This document shows, piece by piece, positions 50,991 to 60,112 of a DNA stretch of 64,000 nt. Where the stretch lies: positions 1-64,000 of the forward strand of contig JABMNH010000017.1 in the NCBI GenBank assembly GCA_013205245.1. Reading direction: 5' to 3'. Position numbers and translations under genes: made by a program. The notes under the pieces were generated by a model. It had not been told where the DNA came from. It saw only the letters and a list, made by a program, of their open reading frames with translations, and searched no databases. This stretch comes from Flavobacteriales bacterium. GTDB taxonomy: Bacteria > Bacteroidota > Bacteroidia > Flavobacteriales > Flavobacteriaceae. Each line of letters starts with the position of its first letter. Position 1 is the stretch's first letter.

Positions 50991-52658
50991 TCAATTAAGA
51001 GTTTTGAAATAATCTTTTAATACCTTATCATTTAATTCTCTTGGTGTTGTAACTTCAAGCAGTTTTGGCTGAGGACTCTCTTTAAAAAAGTGTTCTAAAG
51101 AAGTATTTAATGTGGCATCATCACCTACTTGCGTGTATTCAAAACCATACATTTTACATAAATGTTCTGCGGTTAAATTATGAGGCGCTTCAAAATAGTC
51201 TAGTGCTTTTGTAGTTTGCGGACCAGGTAAAATTCTGAATATGCCACCACCACCATTGTTAATCAAAATTATTCTAAAATTAGTAGGAATATAATTATTC
51301 CACAATGCATTGCTATCATAGAAGAAACTTAAATCGCCTGTCATAAAAACTGTTTGTTGTTTGGTAGTAAGTGCTGCACCAATGGCTGTAGAAGTACTGC
51401 CATCAATACCACTTGTACCGCGATTACAAAACACAGTAATCGTTTTATCTAAATGAAATAATTGTGCATATCTTATAACCGAACTGTTTGCCAATTGCAA
51501 CATAATATGTTTTGGCAAAGCCTTGTTGATGTTGTTAAAAACAGACAAATCAGAAAAAGGCACTTTTTCCATAAAGGTATTATGCGCTTGCTCTACAAAC
51601 ATCTTTCTTTGAAGCCAATCCTTTTTAAAATGACTTTCAACCGTACTTTTATTTTCAATTAATTGTGTAAAAAAATCGGCAGAAGGCATGGCTACTTGAC
51701 CCGACAAACAAAAATAAGTATCGGGCGCCGTAAATTCAGAAACGTGCCAATGATGTTGTGGTTTAAATTGTCTCAAGAATTGTTTGACTCTTTTAGAAAC
51801 CACCATCCCGCCAAGCGTAATCAAACAATCGGGTTTTAGAAATTCTAATTGGTCATCAGATAACGAAAAAATCAAGTTATCGATGGTATTTATAAAATTT
51901 GGATGGTGTAGGTTTGAGGTGGTTTCGGTTAAAACAATAACCGAATCATCTTCTGATAAAATGGATAACAACTTATTTAATTCCTTATCAGGATAATGAG
52001 TGCCAACCAAAATCATTTTTTTATCACTAGCATTCCAACTGTCAAGAACATTTGAATCTATTGTATTTGGCTGTTTTAATTCATCTGATATTTTATCAAA
52101 CTTAAAAGTATCAGGAATTTTCGATGTGGTTACAGTTTTGTAGAGAGGTTCTTCAAATGGCATATTGATATGCACAGGGCCTTTTTTAAGAATTGCAATG
52201 GCAATGGCTTTTTCTATTTCAGCGACATTGTATGCAAATTCATCCTCGGCGTCAAGTAAATTGGCATTGTATAACGAATGATTTGCAAACACATTTTTTT
52301 GCCGAATGGTTTGTCCATCGGCTATATCAATTTTGTTACTAGGTCTATCGGCAGAAACAATAATTAATGGAATATTGCTATAAAAAGCTTCGGCTACAGC
52401 CGGATAATAATTGAGCAATGCCGAACCTGAAGTGCAAAAAACAACAACAGGCTGCTGTGTTTGTTGTGCCATACCTAATGCAAAAAAAGCAGCGCAACGC
52501 TCATCTACAATACTGTAGGCTTCAAAAAAGGATTTGTTTGTGAATTCAATAATAAGTGGGGCATTGCGTGAGCCTGGCGATATAACAATCTTGTTTATAT
52601 TTCTTGAAACACAATTTTTTTCAAGCAATTGTGCCAGAATTTGAGACGAATATATCAT
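50991..52658 (-). CDS. menD: SEPHCHC synthase (MenD)
   Basis: A 555-residue ThDP-dependent enzyme that joins 2-oxoglutarate and isochorismate in menaquinone synthesis. The N-terminal part has ISPGSRNAPL and DERCAAFFALGMAQ with the ThDP glutamate, then SADRPSNKIDIADGQTI. The C-terminal ThDP-binding motif is GDLSFFYDSNAL to INNGGGGIF. Complete length. The C1 peptidase gene converges on it with a gap of 3 bases. Confidence 0.95.
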   Translation of the reverse strand: MIYSSQILAQLLEKNCVSRNINKIVISPGSRNAPLIIEFTNKSFFEAYSIVDERCAAFFALGMAQQTQQPVVVFCTSGSALLNYYPAVAEAFYSNIPLIIVSADRPSNKIDIADGQTIRQKNVFANHSLYNANLLDAEDEFAYNVAEIEKAIAIAILKKGPVHINMPFEEPLYKTVTTSKIPDTFKFDKISDELKQPNTIDSNVLDSWNASDKKMILVGTHYPDKELNKLLSILSEDDSVIVLTETTSNLHHPNFINTIDNLIFSLSDDQLEFLKPDCLITLGGMVVSKRVKQFLRQFKPQHHWHVSEFTAPDTYFCLSGQVAMPSADFFTQLIENKSTVESHFKKDWLQRKMFVEQAHNTFMEKVPFSDLSVFNNINKALPKHIMLQLANSSVIRYAQLFHLDKTITVFCNRGTSGIDGSTSTAIGAALTTKQQTVFMTGDLSFFYDSNALWNNYIPTNFRIILINNGGGGIFRILPGPQTTKALDYFEAPHNLTAEHLCKMYGFEYTQVGDDATLNTSLEHFFKESPQPKLLEVTTPRELNDKVLKDYFKTLN

Positions 52659-52733
52659 GAACCCATTTATTTTTGAAAGGTAAAATTAAGCATAATTAGT
52701 ATGTAAAACTACCTATTAAACACTAAAAATAAT

Positions 52734-54023
52734 CTAATTAGAAGTGTTTTTATGCAGCAGTAAAGCATTGCCAATGGCACACTGTACACATTTATTTTTT
52801 GAGCAATAGTTGTTTTTTAATTGCAATAGCGCCTGTGTTTTAAAAGCTGATTTGGCTTCTATATTTAAACTATTAAAATGATTGATTATGGTGTTCTTTT
52901 CAGGTTTAAGCTGACGCATCATTTCTATAATAAGCTCTCCTTTGTCTTTTCCGTGTTGTTTGTGATAGATAAATTGCAGAGGCATCACGGTATTAATAAG
53001 CAATAAATCTATAAACGATTTCGTTAATTTCTTATTTCTTTTAGATTTAGTAGCTGCTGAAAAGGTGTAATGTGTTTGCCAAAAATCTGAGGTTATTATT
53101 TCAAAAATAGTGTAAAAATCTTTGCTATTTTTCACTTCATTTATTTTTGAAAACAGATTGTGATGTTTGTAATATAACGCCGCTAATTGAGCCAACCGTA
53201 TGGTAGGGAAATTATTGGGTCGCAATCTAAAAAATTGCACCTTTTTATGAAAAGTATTCTTTAATTTGAATTTTACTTTCTGATATTCATACCGCGCTTT
53301 TAACTCAGAGAAATACGTATTATCTACAACATCTTCTAATAAATTTGCACATCCAAACAAAAGGGCCTCCAAATCTTTTTGATTCTGTCTTACTTTTCTC
53401 ACCACATTAAAATCTATAGATTTGGCAAAACTCAAAAAAGCATCTCCGTTTACTTTTAATCCGAAATTTTTAGCTAGTAAAATAAAAAGAACAGCTTCCC
53501 AATCGTTTTTTGATGTTTCTAGCAATTCTAAAATAAGCGCCGATTTTTGTTCTAAACGTTCAATATATAAACGTTCTAACCAATTATTAAATAAAAAATC
53601 ATCAATACTTGAAATATCATTTTCGCAATTTATCCAATTGTGTGACTTTGACAAAAGCTGTCTATAATTTTGCAATACGGCATCAGGAACAAAATCTTTT
53701 AAAATCAGCGTTGGAATAACCGAATTATCCTTTCTAAATATTTGTGCATCGTTTTCCCAAACCACATGTAAAATAACCGCATCGTAATTGCTATCAACTT
53801 CATGGTTGTGAACATACCAATCTGACGCCTTTACATGAATCTCTACATTCCCAGCCCAAATCTGATTGCCAATTTTAATTTTTGCGTTAAAAAAATCGGG
53901 ACCAGCATCAAAATTATGTTGCCCTTGATTGAGAACAATAAGCGCTTTCTTATCTGTACAAACCAGATTTTTATGAGTTACCAATTGCAACTTCCAAATA
54001 TAATGTAGAAAATCTTCTTTCAC
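52734..54023 (-). CDS. DUF2851 family protein
   Basis: A 429-residue protein I recognise as DUF2851, common in Bacteroidota and without a known function. It begins MKEDFLHYIWKLQ from a GTG at 54023, and has family patterns QGQHNFDAGPDFFNAKI, GNVEIHVKASDWYVHNH, and a C-terminal CSKNKCVQCAIGNALL with three cysteines in a CxxxxCxxC arrangement. The Cys cluster may bind metal. It is monocistronic and divergent from the peroxiredoxin-like gene. Confidence 0.88.
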   Translation of the reverse strand: MKEDFLHYIWKLQLVTHKNLVCTDKKALIVLNQGQHNFDAGPDFFNAKIKIGNQIWAGNVEIHVKASDWYVHNHEVDSNYDAVILHVVWENDAQIFRKDNSVIPTLILKDFVPDAVLQNYRQLLSKSHNWINCENDISSIDDFLFNNWLERLYIERLEQKSALILELLETSKNDWEAVLFILLAKNFGLKVNGDAFLSFAKSIDFNVVRKVRQNQKDLEALLFGCANLLEDVVDNTYFSELKARYEYQKVKFKLKNTFHKKVQFFRLRPNNFPTIRLAQLAALYYKHHNLFSKINEVKNSKDFYTIFEIITSDFWQTHYTFSAATKSKRNKKLTKSFIDLLLINTVMPLQFIYHKQHGKDKGELIIEMMRQLKPEKNTIINHFNSLNIEAKSAFKTQALLQLKNNYCSKNKCVQCAIGNALLLHKNTSN

Positions 54024-54083
54024 TTTTTTACAATTAAAGCGTAAGTTTTTACTAAGTTAGCCTACTAAGTTATAAAAAATATC

Positions 54084-54944
54084 ATGGAAAATAAATTAAA
54101 ATCAGTTTTTGTAATGCTTTTTATTAACGCAGCCGTCATTCTAGCGTTTTACACCATGTTCTTATTTTATTTTAATGGCTTTCAATATATTTTATTAGGG
54201 CGCTTTATCGTTAGCACTACCATCGCCTTTTTATTTATAAAAGCCATGTCTATGCATAACACCGCAAGAACAAGTGCCAATATGTGGTTACGAACTTCCA
54301 TTATTTTTATTGGATTATTGATTAACCTTTACGGGATAACATCTGAGCACTTAAATATTATATCTGCTTTACCTAGCACCTTATTGTTTGTAGGTTGGCT
54401 GCTTTATGTATTTTGGTATTCACGTTTCGGAAAACGTGAATCGGATATTTTAAAAGTGGGTAATATGTTACCAGATTTTGATTTAGAAGATGCCGAGCAC
54501 AAACCTATAAAAGCATCTTCTTTTAATGGCAAACCGAATATATTTATGTTTTACCGTGGCAATTGGTGTCCGCTTTGTATGGCGCAAATAAAAGAAATTG
54601 CTGGCCAATATAAAGAGTTAGAAAAACGTGGTGTCAATATGAATTTAATAAGTCCGCAACCTCATAAATTCACAAAAGGATTGGCAAAAAAGTTCGATGT
54701 TAATTTTAATTTTTTAGTTGATGCCAAAAATAATGCCTCTAAAAAATTAGGTATTTTTCATAAAAATGGCTTACCAGCAGGGATGCAAGCTTTGGGTTAC
54801 GATACTGATACCGTGATGCCAACCATTATTATTACCGATAAAAACGGAAAAATTCTCTTTGCAGATTTAACCGATAATTACCGCGTAAGACCAGAGCCCG
54901 AAACATTTTTTAGAATACTTGATGCCGAACTGCAATTAGGTTAA
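54084..54944 (+). CDS. Membrane-anchored peroxiredoxin-like protein
   Basis: A 286-residue protein. Four hydrophobic segments (about 6-29, 34-53, 70-86 and 91-112) are followed by an AhpC/TSA-type thioredoxin fold (about 125-280). The redox motif is GNWCPLC (C162 and C165), so it has a CxxC motif more like the peroxiredoxin-like/PRX-like2 group than classic AhpC. The domain probably faces the cytoplasm or periplasm depending on helix count; I cannot decide. It ends overlapping the convergent gene by 4 bases. Confidence 0.82.
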   Translation: MENKLKSVFVMLFINAAVILAFYTMFLFYFNGFQYILLGRFIVSTTIAFLFIKAMSMHNTARTSANMWLRTSIIFIGLLINLYGITSEHLNIISALPSTLLFVGWLLYVFWYSRFGKRESDILKVGNMLPDFDLEDAEHKPIKASSFNGKPNIFMFYRGNWCPLCMAQIKEIAGQYKELEKRGVNMNLISPQPHKFTKGLAKKFDVNFNFLVDAKNNASKKLGIFHKNGLPAGMQALGYDTDTVMPTIIITDKNGKILFADLTDNYRVRPEPETFFRILDAELQLG

Positions 54945-56302
54945 TGAATGGCGCTTACAATATCGTGTTTGGTTATAATATCAAAATCGCCATCTTCTAG
55001 CGTTACTAAAATTGCTTGATTACCCATATTCATCAATTTGGTAATTTCCTCAATATTGGTGTTTAAATTCACTATAGGAAATGGTTTTTGCATCACCTCT
55101 TTTATAGGTTTGTCAGCGATGTTTTTATCGCTAAAATATAATTTTAACAAACTCCCTTCATCTACCGAACCAACAAACCCAGATGAATCGACAACTGGAA
55201 TTTGAGAAATCTGATATTTACGCATGCGCTCAATGGCGTGTTGTACCAACTCCTCAGTTCTTACATTTACCAATGGGCGTTTTTCATGCCCTTGAATTAA
55301 GTCGTCTGCATTGGTAAGTTTATCTTCTACAAAACCTTGTGCACGCATCCAATCGTCATTAAACATTTTACCCACATACCTGCTGCCGTGATCGTGAAAT
55401 AAAACCACCACCACATCATCTGGTTTAAAATGATCTTTTAATTGCAACAATCCTTTTACAGCAGAACCTGCAGAATTACCTACAAAAATACCTTCTTCAA
55501 TTGCTAATTTTCTTGTAAACAACGCGCCGTCTTTATCGGTTACTTTGGTAAAACCATCAATAATATCAAAATCGACATTTTTAGGTAAGATATCTTCGCC
55601 AATACCTTCGGTCACATAAGAGTAGATTTCGTTTTCATCAAAGATACCTGTTTCGTGGTATTTTTTAAAAACTGAACCATACGTATCAATTCCCCAAATT
55701 TTAATATCAGGATTTTGTTCTTTTAGATATTTTCCGACACCAGAAATGGTGCCACCTGTACCAACACCCACAACAAAATGCGTTATTTTTCCATCGGTTT
55801 GTTTCCATATTTCTGGCCCCGTACTTTCGTAATGTGCCAATGCATTGGACGGGTTGTCATATTGATTTACATACCAAGAATTTGGTATCTCTGCTGCCAA
55901 TCGTTTTGAAACCGAATAATAAGAACGTGGATCTTCTGCATCTACACTCGTCGGGCAAACCACAACCTCAGCGCCAACGGCACGTAAAATATCGACCTTT
56001 TCTTTAGATTGTTTGTCGGCCATTACACAAATAAGTTTATAGCCTTTTAAAGTAGCCACCAAAGCCAAGCCCATGCCGGTATTGCCTGATGTTCCTTCAA
56101 TAATAGTTCCCCCTGGCAACAATCTGCCATCCGCTTCAGCGTCGGCTATCATTTTTACAGCCATGCGATCTTTAACCGAATTGCCCGGATTAAAGGTTTC
56201 TACTTTGGCTAAAACCAAGGCGTCAACACCGTCAACAATTTTGTTTAGTTTAACTAAAGGTGTATTACCAATGGTTTCGAGTATATTTTTGGCGTAAATC
56301 AT
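54941..56302 (-). CDS. Cystathionine beta-synthase-like PLP enzyme with CBS domains
   Basis: A 453-residue fold-type II PLP enzyme (about 1-325) followed by a CBS-domain pair (about 335-453). The PLP lysine is K44 in PGNSVKDR, the loop is GTSGNTGMG, and the phosphate cup is [12 protein letters not shown]. The C-terminal pair may bind an adenosyl ligand as a sensor. The likely reaction is condensation of serine with homocysteine, or cysteine synthesis. It is paralogous to the CBS-less enzyme at 33926-34963, sharing TGPEIWxQTxGKITH. Confidence 0.9.
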   Translation of the reverse strand: MIYAKNILETIGNTPLVKLNKIVDGVDALVLAKVETFNPGNSVKDRMAVKMIADAEADGRLLPGGTIIEGTSGNTGMGLALVATLKGYKLICVMADKQSKEKVDILRAVGAEVVVCPTSVDAEDPRSYYSVSKRLAAEIPNSWYVNQYDNPSNALAHYESTGPEIWKQTDGKITHFVVGVGTGGTISGVGKYLKEQNPDIKIWGIDTYGSVFKKYHETGIFDENEIYSYVTEGIGEDILPKNVDFDIIDGFTKVTDKDGALFTRKLAIEEGIFVGNSAGSAVKGLLQLKDHFKPDDVVVVLFHDHGSRYVGKMFNDDWMRAQGFVEDKLTNADDLIQGHEKRPLVNVRTEELVQHAIERMRKYQISQIPVVDSSGFVGSVDEGSLLKLYFSDKNIADKPIKEVMQKPFPIVNLNTNIEEITKLMNMGNQAILVTLEDGDFDIITKHDIVSAIH

Positions 56303-56348
56303 TTGTGTCTAAATTTTGAAGCAAAAGTAAGAAATTTAGCATTGGGTT

Positions 56349-57344
56349 TTAGCTAAACATTTTTGGAAAAGTCTGCTCTGGTGTGTCGCCTAAAATATGC
56401 AATTTAATTTGCGATTGTAAAAAGCCAAATCCATAACCAAACATTTGTGTTAATGTGCTATAAATACTTAATAAACCAACTAAAACATTTTTATTTTTAA
56501 CCGACGAATGCATACAAATAACCAACAAATAAAAGGCGTATACTAAAGTGAGGTGTTGATAAAAAGGAAATATAATGAGGCTTATCACAAATCCAACAAG
56601 AAAAATACTCGGAAACCAATAGGTCAATTTAGCAGTGTTTTTATGTTGTGTATTTAAAATGGGACGTGCTGTGCCAAAACTGTAGGTCTGGTTAAAAAAT
56701 TGCTCAAAATTGGTACGACGTTTATGATACACAAAAGCATCTTCAATAAACTGGGTTTCGAATCCATTTTGCCATAATCTAAAGCATAAATCAATGTCTT
56801 CGCCGATGCGCTGTTTGCCAAATCCACCAGTAATTTCAAATGTTTTTTGAGACAATCCCATATTAAAACTACGCGGTTGGAATTTAACATTGTTTATATG
56901 ACCTCTTAATCCGCCTGTGGTTAATACCGACGTCATACTGTAATTAATGGCTTTTTGAGTGGTTGAAAACGATGAATGCGCCGCATCGGCACCACCAAAA
57001 GCATCTGTAAAATTAGATTTTAAAGCTTCTTTTATAGCTGATAAATAAGGTTTTGGCAAGATGACATCAGAATCTAAGATGATAAAATAGTTTCCTCTTG
57101 CTTTTTGCATCCCAAAATTGCGGCTCAATCCGGGACCCGAATTTTCTTTAAAAAAGTATTTGATGTTTAATTTATCTTGGTATTCCTTTACAACAGTATC
57201 CACTTTAAGCGTTGACCCATCTTCTACAATAACTACTTCAAAGTCTGGTTTATAATCTTGCTGAACCAAACTTTCTAAAAGTTCGTCAATTTCATTCGGT
57301 CGGTTATAAACCGGAATGATGATTGAAAAATATAAATCTTGCAA
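56349..57344 (-). CDS. Family 2 glycosyltransferase with C-terminal membrane helices
   Basis: A 331-residue enzyme, GT-A fold: SIIIPVYNRPNEIDELLESL, VIVEDGS, SGPGLSRNFG and ILDSDVILP (the DxD-type motif). Two or three membrane helices follow residue 245. It probably adds a sugar to a lipid or cell-surface glycan. I put the start at the TTG at 57344 (MQDLYFSIIIPV), because the upstream TTG at 57368 overlaps a TATCTTTG promoter element. Confidence 0.85.
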   Translation of the reverse strand: MQDLYFSIIIPVYNRPNEIDELLESLVQQDYKPDFEVVIVEDGSTLKVDTVVKEYQDKLNIKYFFKENSGPGLSRNFGMQKARGNYFIILDSDVILPKPYLSAIKEALKSNFTDAFGGADAAHSSFSTTQKAINYSMTSVLTTGGLRGHINNVKFQPRSFNMGLSQKTFEITGGFGKQRIGEDIDLCFRLWQNGFETQFIEDAFVYHKRRTNFEQFFNQTYSFGTARPILNTQHKNTAKLTYWFPSIFLVGFVISLIIFPFYQHLTLVYAFYLLVICMHSSVKNKNVLVGLLSIYSTLTQMFGYGFGFLQSQIKLHILGDTPEQTFPKMFS

Positions 57345-57365
57345 GGTCTGTTGTTTTGTAAAAAT

Positions 57366-57373
57366 CAAAGATA
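57366..57373 (-). promoter_or_regulatory. Candidate -7 element for the glycosyltransferase gene (TATCTTTG)
   Basis: TATCTTTG on the minus strand, 21 bases before the TTG at 57344, matches TAnnTTTG. It overlaps the longer possible start, which argues for the shorter protein. Confidence 0.45.
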
Positions 57374-57478
57374 CTTATTAAAAGCAAAACTATATAAAAG
57401 GATTTTTAAAAACTCCTGTTTCAGAGAATCTTCTCCCGAGATTTTGGAATGTTCAGATTGACAATCCTAATTAACAGA

Positions 57479-57504
57479 AAAAGCCCTCAAAATTGAGGGC
57501 TTTT
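57479..57504 (-). terminator. Intrinsic terminator after fabI
   Basis: A 12-base stem (57479-57490 with 57493-57504, AAAAGCCCTCAA and its complement), directly downstream of fabI. T-rich sequence follows on the minus strand. It also has T on the other side. Confidence 0.82.
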
Positions 57505-57526
57505 AAAATGTTTATAATGAATCTTA

Positions 57527-58345
57527 TTAAGAATCTTTTTCCATAAAGGTATCCATAACAATATTGCTGATGCCCATATTTGAGAATCCACCGTCATGAA
57601 ATAGGTTTTGAAGCGTCACTTTTTTGGTTAAATCAGAAAATAAAGAAATAGTGTAATCGGCACATTCTAAAGCTGTGGCATTTCCAAGAGGCGACATTTT
57701 ATCCGCGTAAGCGAAAAAACCGTCAAAACCTTTAACACCCGTACCAGCAGTAGTAGGCGTTGGCGATTGTGAAATGGTATTGACACGCACTTTAAAATCG
57801 CGGCCGAAAAAATAACCAAAACTACGCGCGATAGATTCTAAATAAGCTTTATTATCTGCCATATCATTATAATCTGGAAAAACACGTTGGGCGGCCATAT
57901 AAGATAAGGCAACGATGCTGCCCCAAGGATTCATGGCTTCTTTTTTGTATAAAACGCTCATTACTTTATGGAAAGACATGGCAGATACATCAGTACCTTT
58001 TTGTGTCCATTCATAATTTTGGTCTGTATAATGTCTGCCTTTTCTTACGTTAACCGACATGCCGATTGAATGTAAAACAAAATCGATTTTACCTCCTAAT
58101 ATTTCCATTGATTTTGCAACCAAGTTTTCTAAATCTTCAATAGAAGTTGCATCGGCTGGAATTATTTGAGAACCTGTTTTCTTTGCCAATTCATTAATAG
58201 TTCCCATGCGCATGGCTATTGGTGCATTGGTTAATACAAATTCTCCACCTTGTTCATGAACGCGTTCTGCGGTTTTCCATGCGATTGAATTTGGATCTAA
58301 TGCGCCAAAAATAATTCCTTTTTTACCTTTTAATAAATTGTACAT
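57527..58345 (-). CDS. fabI: Enoyl-[acyl-carrier-protein] reductase (NADH)
   Basis: A 272-residue SDR-type reductase of fatty-acid elongation. It starts MYNLLKGKKGIIFGALDPNSIAW, with the cofactor loop, and has the FabI Y-x6-K triad as YNDMADNK plus SQSPTPTTAGTGVKGF, the substrate-binding loop. This is the target type of triclosan. It follows recN by 47 bases and has its own candidate -7 element at 58379-58386. Confidence 0.95.
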   Translation of the reverse strand: MYNLLKGKKGIIFGALDPNSIAWKTAERVHEQGGEFVLTNAPIAMRMGTINELAKKTGSQIIPADATSIEDLENLVAKSMEILGGKIDFVLHSIGMSVNVRKGRHYTDQNYEWTQKGTDVSAMSFHKVMSVLYKKEAMNPWGSIVALSYMAAQRVFPDYNDMADNKAYLESIARSFGYFFGRDFKVRVNTISQSPTPTTAGTGVKGFDGFFAYADKMSPLGNATALECADYTISLFSDLTKKVTLQNLFHDGGFSNMGISNIVMDTFMEKDS

Positions 58346-58378
58346 CGGTTATGTGTTTAGTGTTTTTTTAATTGTTGG

Positions 58379-58386
58379 CAAATATA
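58379..58386 (-). promoter_or_regulatory. Candidate -7 element for fabI (TATATTTG)
   Basis: TATATTTG on the minus strand, 33 bases before fabI, overlapping the recN-fabI gap. No -33 TTG at the standard distance. Confidence 0.4.
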
Positions 58387-58392
58387 ATCTAT

Positions 58393-60045
58393 TTACTGTA
58401 ATAATGATTTGGCATGTACAACTGCCGATTCTGTGATTTTTTTACCTCCCAACATCTCGGCCAATTCGGCTACACGCTCATTTTGGTTTAGTATTTTGAG
58501 ATAGGTTTTGGTATCTTCTAATGCTACTTCTTTATAAACTTTATAATGTTGTGCACCTTTTGCGGCAATTTGAGGCAAATGTGTGATGGCCATAACTTGC
58601 ATATTTTTAGCCATTTTTTGCAATATTAAACCAACTGTATTGGCAACTTCGCCAGACACGCCTGTATCAATTTCGTCAAATATAATTGTTGGAAGCTTAC
58701 TATAATTTGATAAAATGGCTTTAAGAGCCAACATTATGCGAGAGCGTTCGCCTCCAGAAGCTACTTTAGATATTTTTCCAAATTCACCACCTTTATTGGC
58801 TTTAAATAAGAACGCTAAAGTGTCTATGCCATTAGCATGAATCTGATTTGTTTTAGAGAGTTCAATACAAAATTTGGCGTTTTGCATGCCTAATTTTGAT
58901 AAATATTTTTCTAAATTGGTTTGCAAATTGGGTATAATATGCTCGCGTTTTTTATGAATTTCGGCACCTAACAACAATAATTCTTTTGTGAGGTTGTTTA
59001 TAAATGCTTCTTTTTCTAACAAATCGGTTTCGGCATTATTTACAAGGTCTATGTCAACTTCAAATTGCTCTTTTAAAACAATAAGTTCTGCAATTGTTGT
59101 CACACGATGCTTTTGTAATAAAGCATTAAGTACATTTAAACGCAATTGTTTATTGTCAAGCTCTTGAGGATCTGAATCTATATTCTCTTGGTAATCTAAA
59201 ATTTCTTGCTGAATGTCATCAAATTCAATTTTTAAACTATCGGTCCTATCGGCTATAGGCTCAAAAGACGCATCATATTTGGCAATGGTTTTTATTGCTA
59301 AAACGAATTTTTGAAAATTATCTGATAAACCAATATCTTCAGTTTGCCCTAATTGGATGGCATTGCTTACAGATTGACTAATCTGATCTATATGTTCTAA
59401 TTTTTCTATTGCTGTTTCTAAAATTTCTAATTCGTCTGCTTGTAAATTGGCAGTATTTAGCTCTTCAAAAAGGAAAAGGTTATAATTAAAAGCTTGCTGT
59501 TTTTGAGTTTGAGTTTCTTTTAAAAGTTGCAATTCTTTTTCTTTTTGCCTTAACTGATGTAACTTTTGGGTAAATACAATCAAGTCTGTTTTTGTAGTAG
59601 CAATAGCGTCAATAAAATTATATTGGTATGCCAATTCATTTAGTTTGGCAGCGTCTTGTTGTGAATGAATATCGATTAAAAACTGACTTAAATTTTGGAG
59701 TGTATTTAAAGTTACAGGTGTATCGTTTAAAAAAGCACGCGATTTTCCGCTTGGCAGAATTTCTCTGCGGATAATGGTTTCATCTTCGTAATCTAAATCG
59801 GCTTCATTAAAAAAATCTTGTAAAGGATAATTTTTAACGTTAAAAATTGCTTCTATAACGCATTTCTTATCTGTCTTTTTTATGGTAGATAAATCGGCTC
59901 TATCACCTAACACCAAACCTAAAGCGCCTAAAAGAATAGATTTTCCTGCGCCAGTTTCGCCAGTAATGGTAGACAAACCTTCTTTAAAATTAATTTGAAG
60001 ATTGTCTATTAAAACGTAATTTTTTATAGATAATGAAATGAGCAC
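58393..60045 (-). CDS. recN: DNA repair protein RecN
   Basis: A 550-residue SMC-like ATPase for double-strand-break repair. Walker A is GETGAGKSILLGALG (about 29-43), two coiled-coil arms run about 155-390, the ABC signature is KVASGGERSRIMLALK and Walker B is TIIFDEIDTGVSGE. The start is a GTG at 60045 (MLISLSIKNYVLID). It lies 67 bases after the DUF4835 gene. Confidence 0.95.
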   Translation of the reverse strand: MLISLSIKNYVLIDNLQINFKEGLSTITGETGAGKSILLGALGLVLGDRADLSTIKKTDKKCVIEAIFNVKNYPLQDFFNEADLDYEDETIIRREILPSGKSRAFLNDTPVTLNTLQNLSQFLIDIHSQQDAAKLNELAYQYNFIDAIATTKTDLIVFTQKLHQLRQKEKELQLLKETQTQKQQAFNYNLFLFEELNTANLQADELEILETAIEKLEHIDQISQSVSNAIQLGQTEDIGLSDNFQKFVLAIKTIAKYDASFEPIADRTDSLKIEFDDIQQEILDYQENIDSDPQELDNKQLRLNVLNALLQKHRVTTIAELIVLKEQFEVDIDLVNNAETDLLEKEAFINNLTKELLLLGAEIHKKREHIIPNLQTNLEKYLSKLGMQNAKFCIELSKTNQIHANGIDTLAFLFKANKGGEFGKISKVASGGERSRIMLALKAILSNYSKLPTIIFDEIDTGVSGEVANTVGLILQKMAKNMQVMAITHLPQIAAKGAQHYKVYKEVALEDTKTYLKILNQNERVAELAEMLGGKKITESAVVHAKSLLQ

Positions 60046-60112
60046 ACAAATATTGTTTAATTGTTGTAAAAATAGTAATTACAAAAGAGAAAAGGTGTAA
60101 AAAAAACCAAGA

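Noticed and set aside
55000-56302. Cysteate synthase role for the CBS-domain enzyme
   Set aside because: It has the standard PGNSVKDR loop and a CBS sensor, and is not adjacent to the acyltransferase. The other paralogue is the better candidate.
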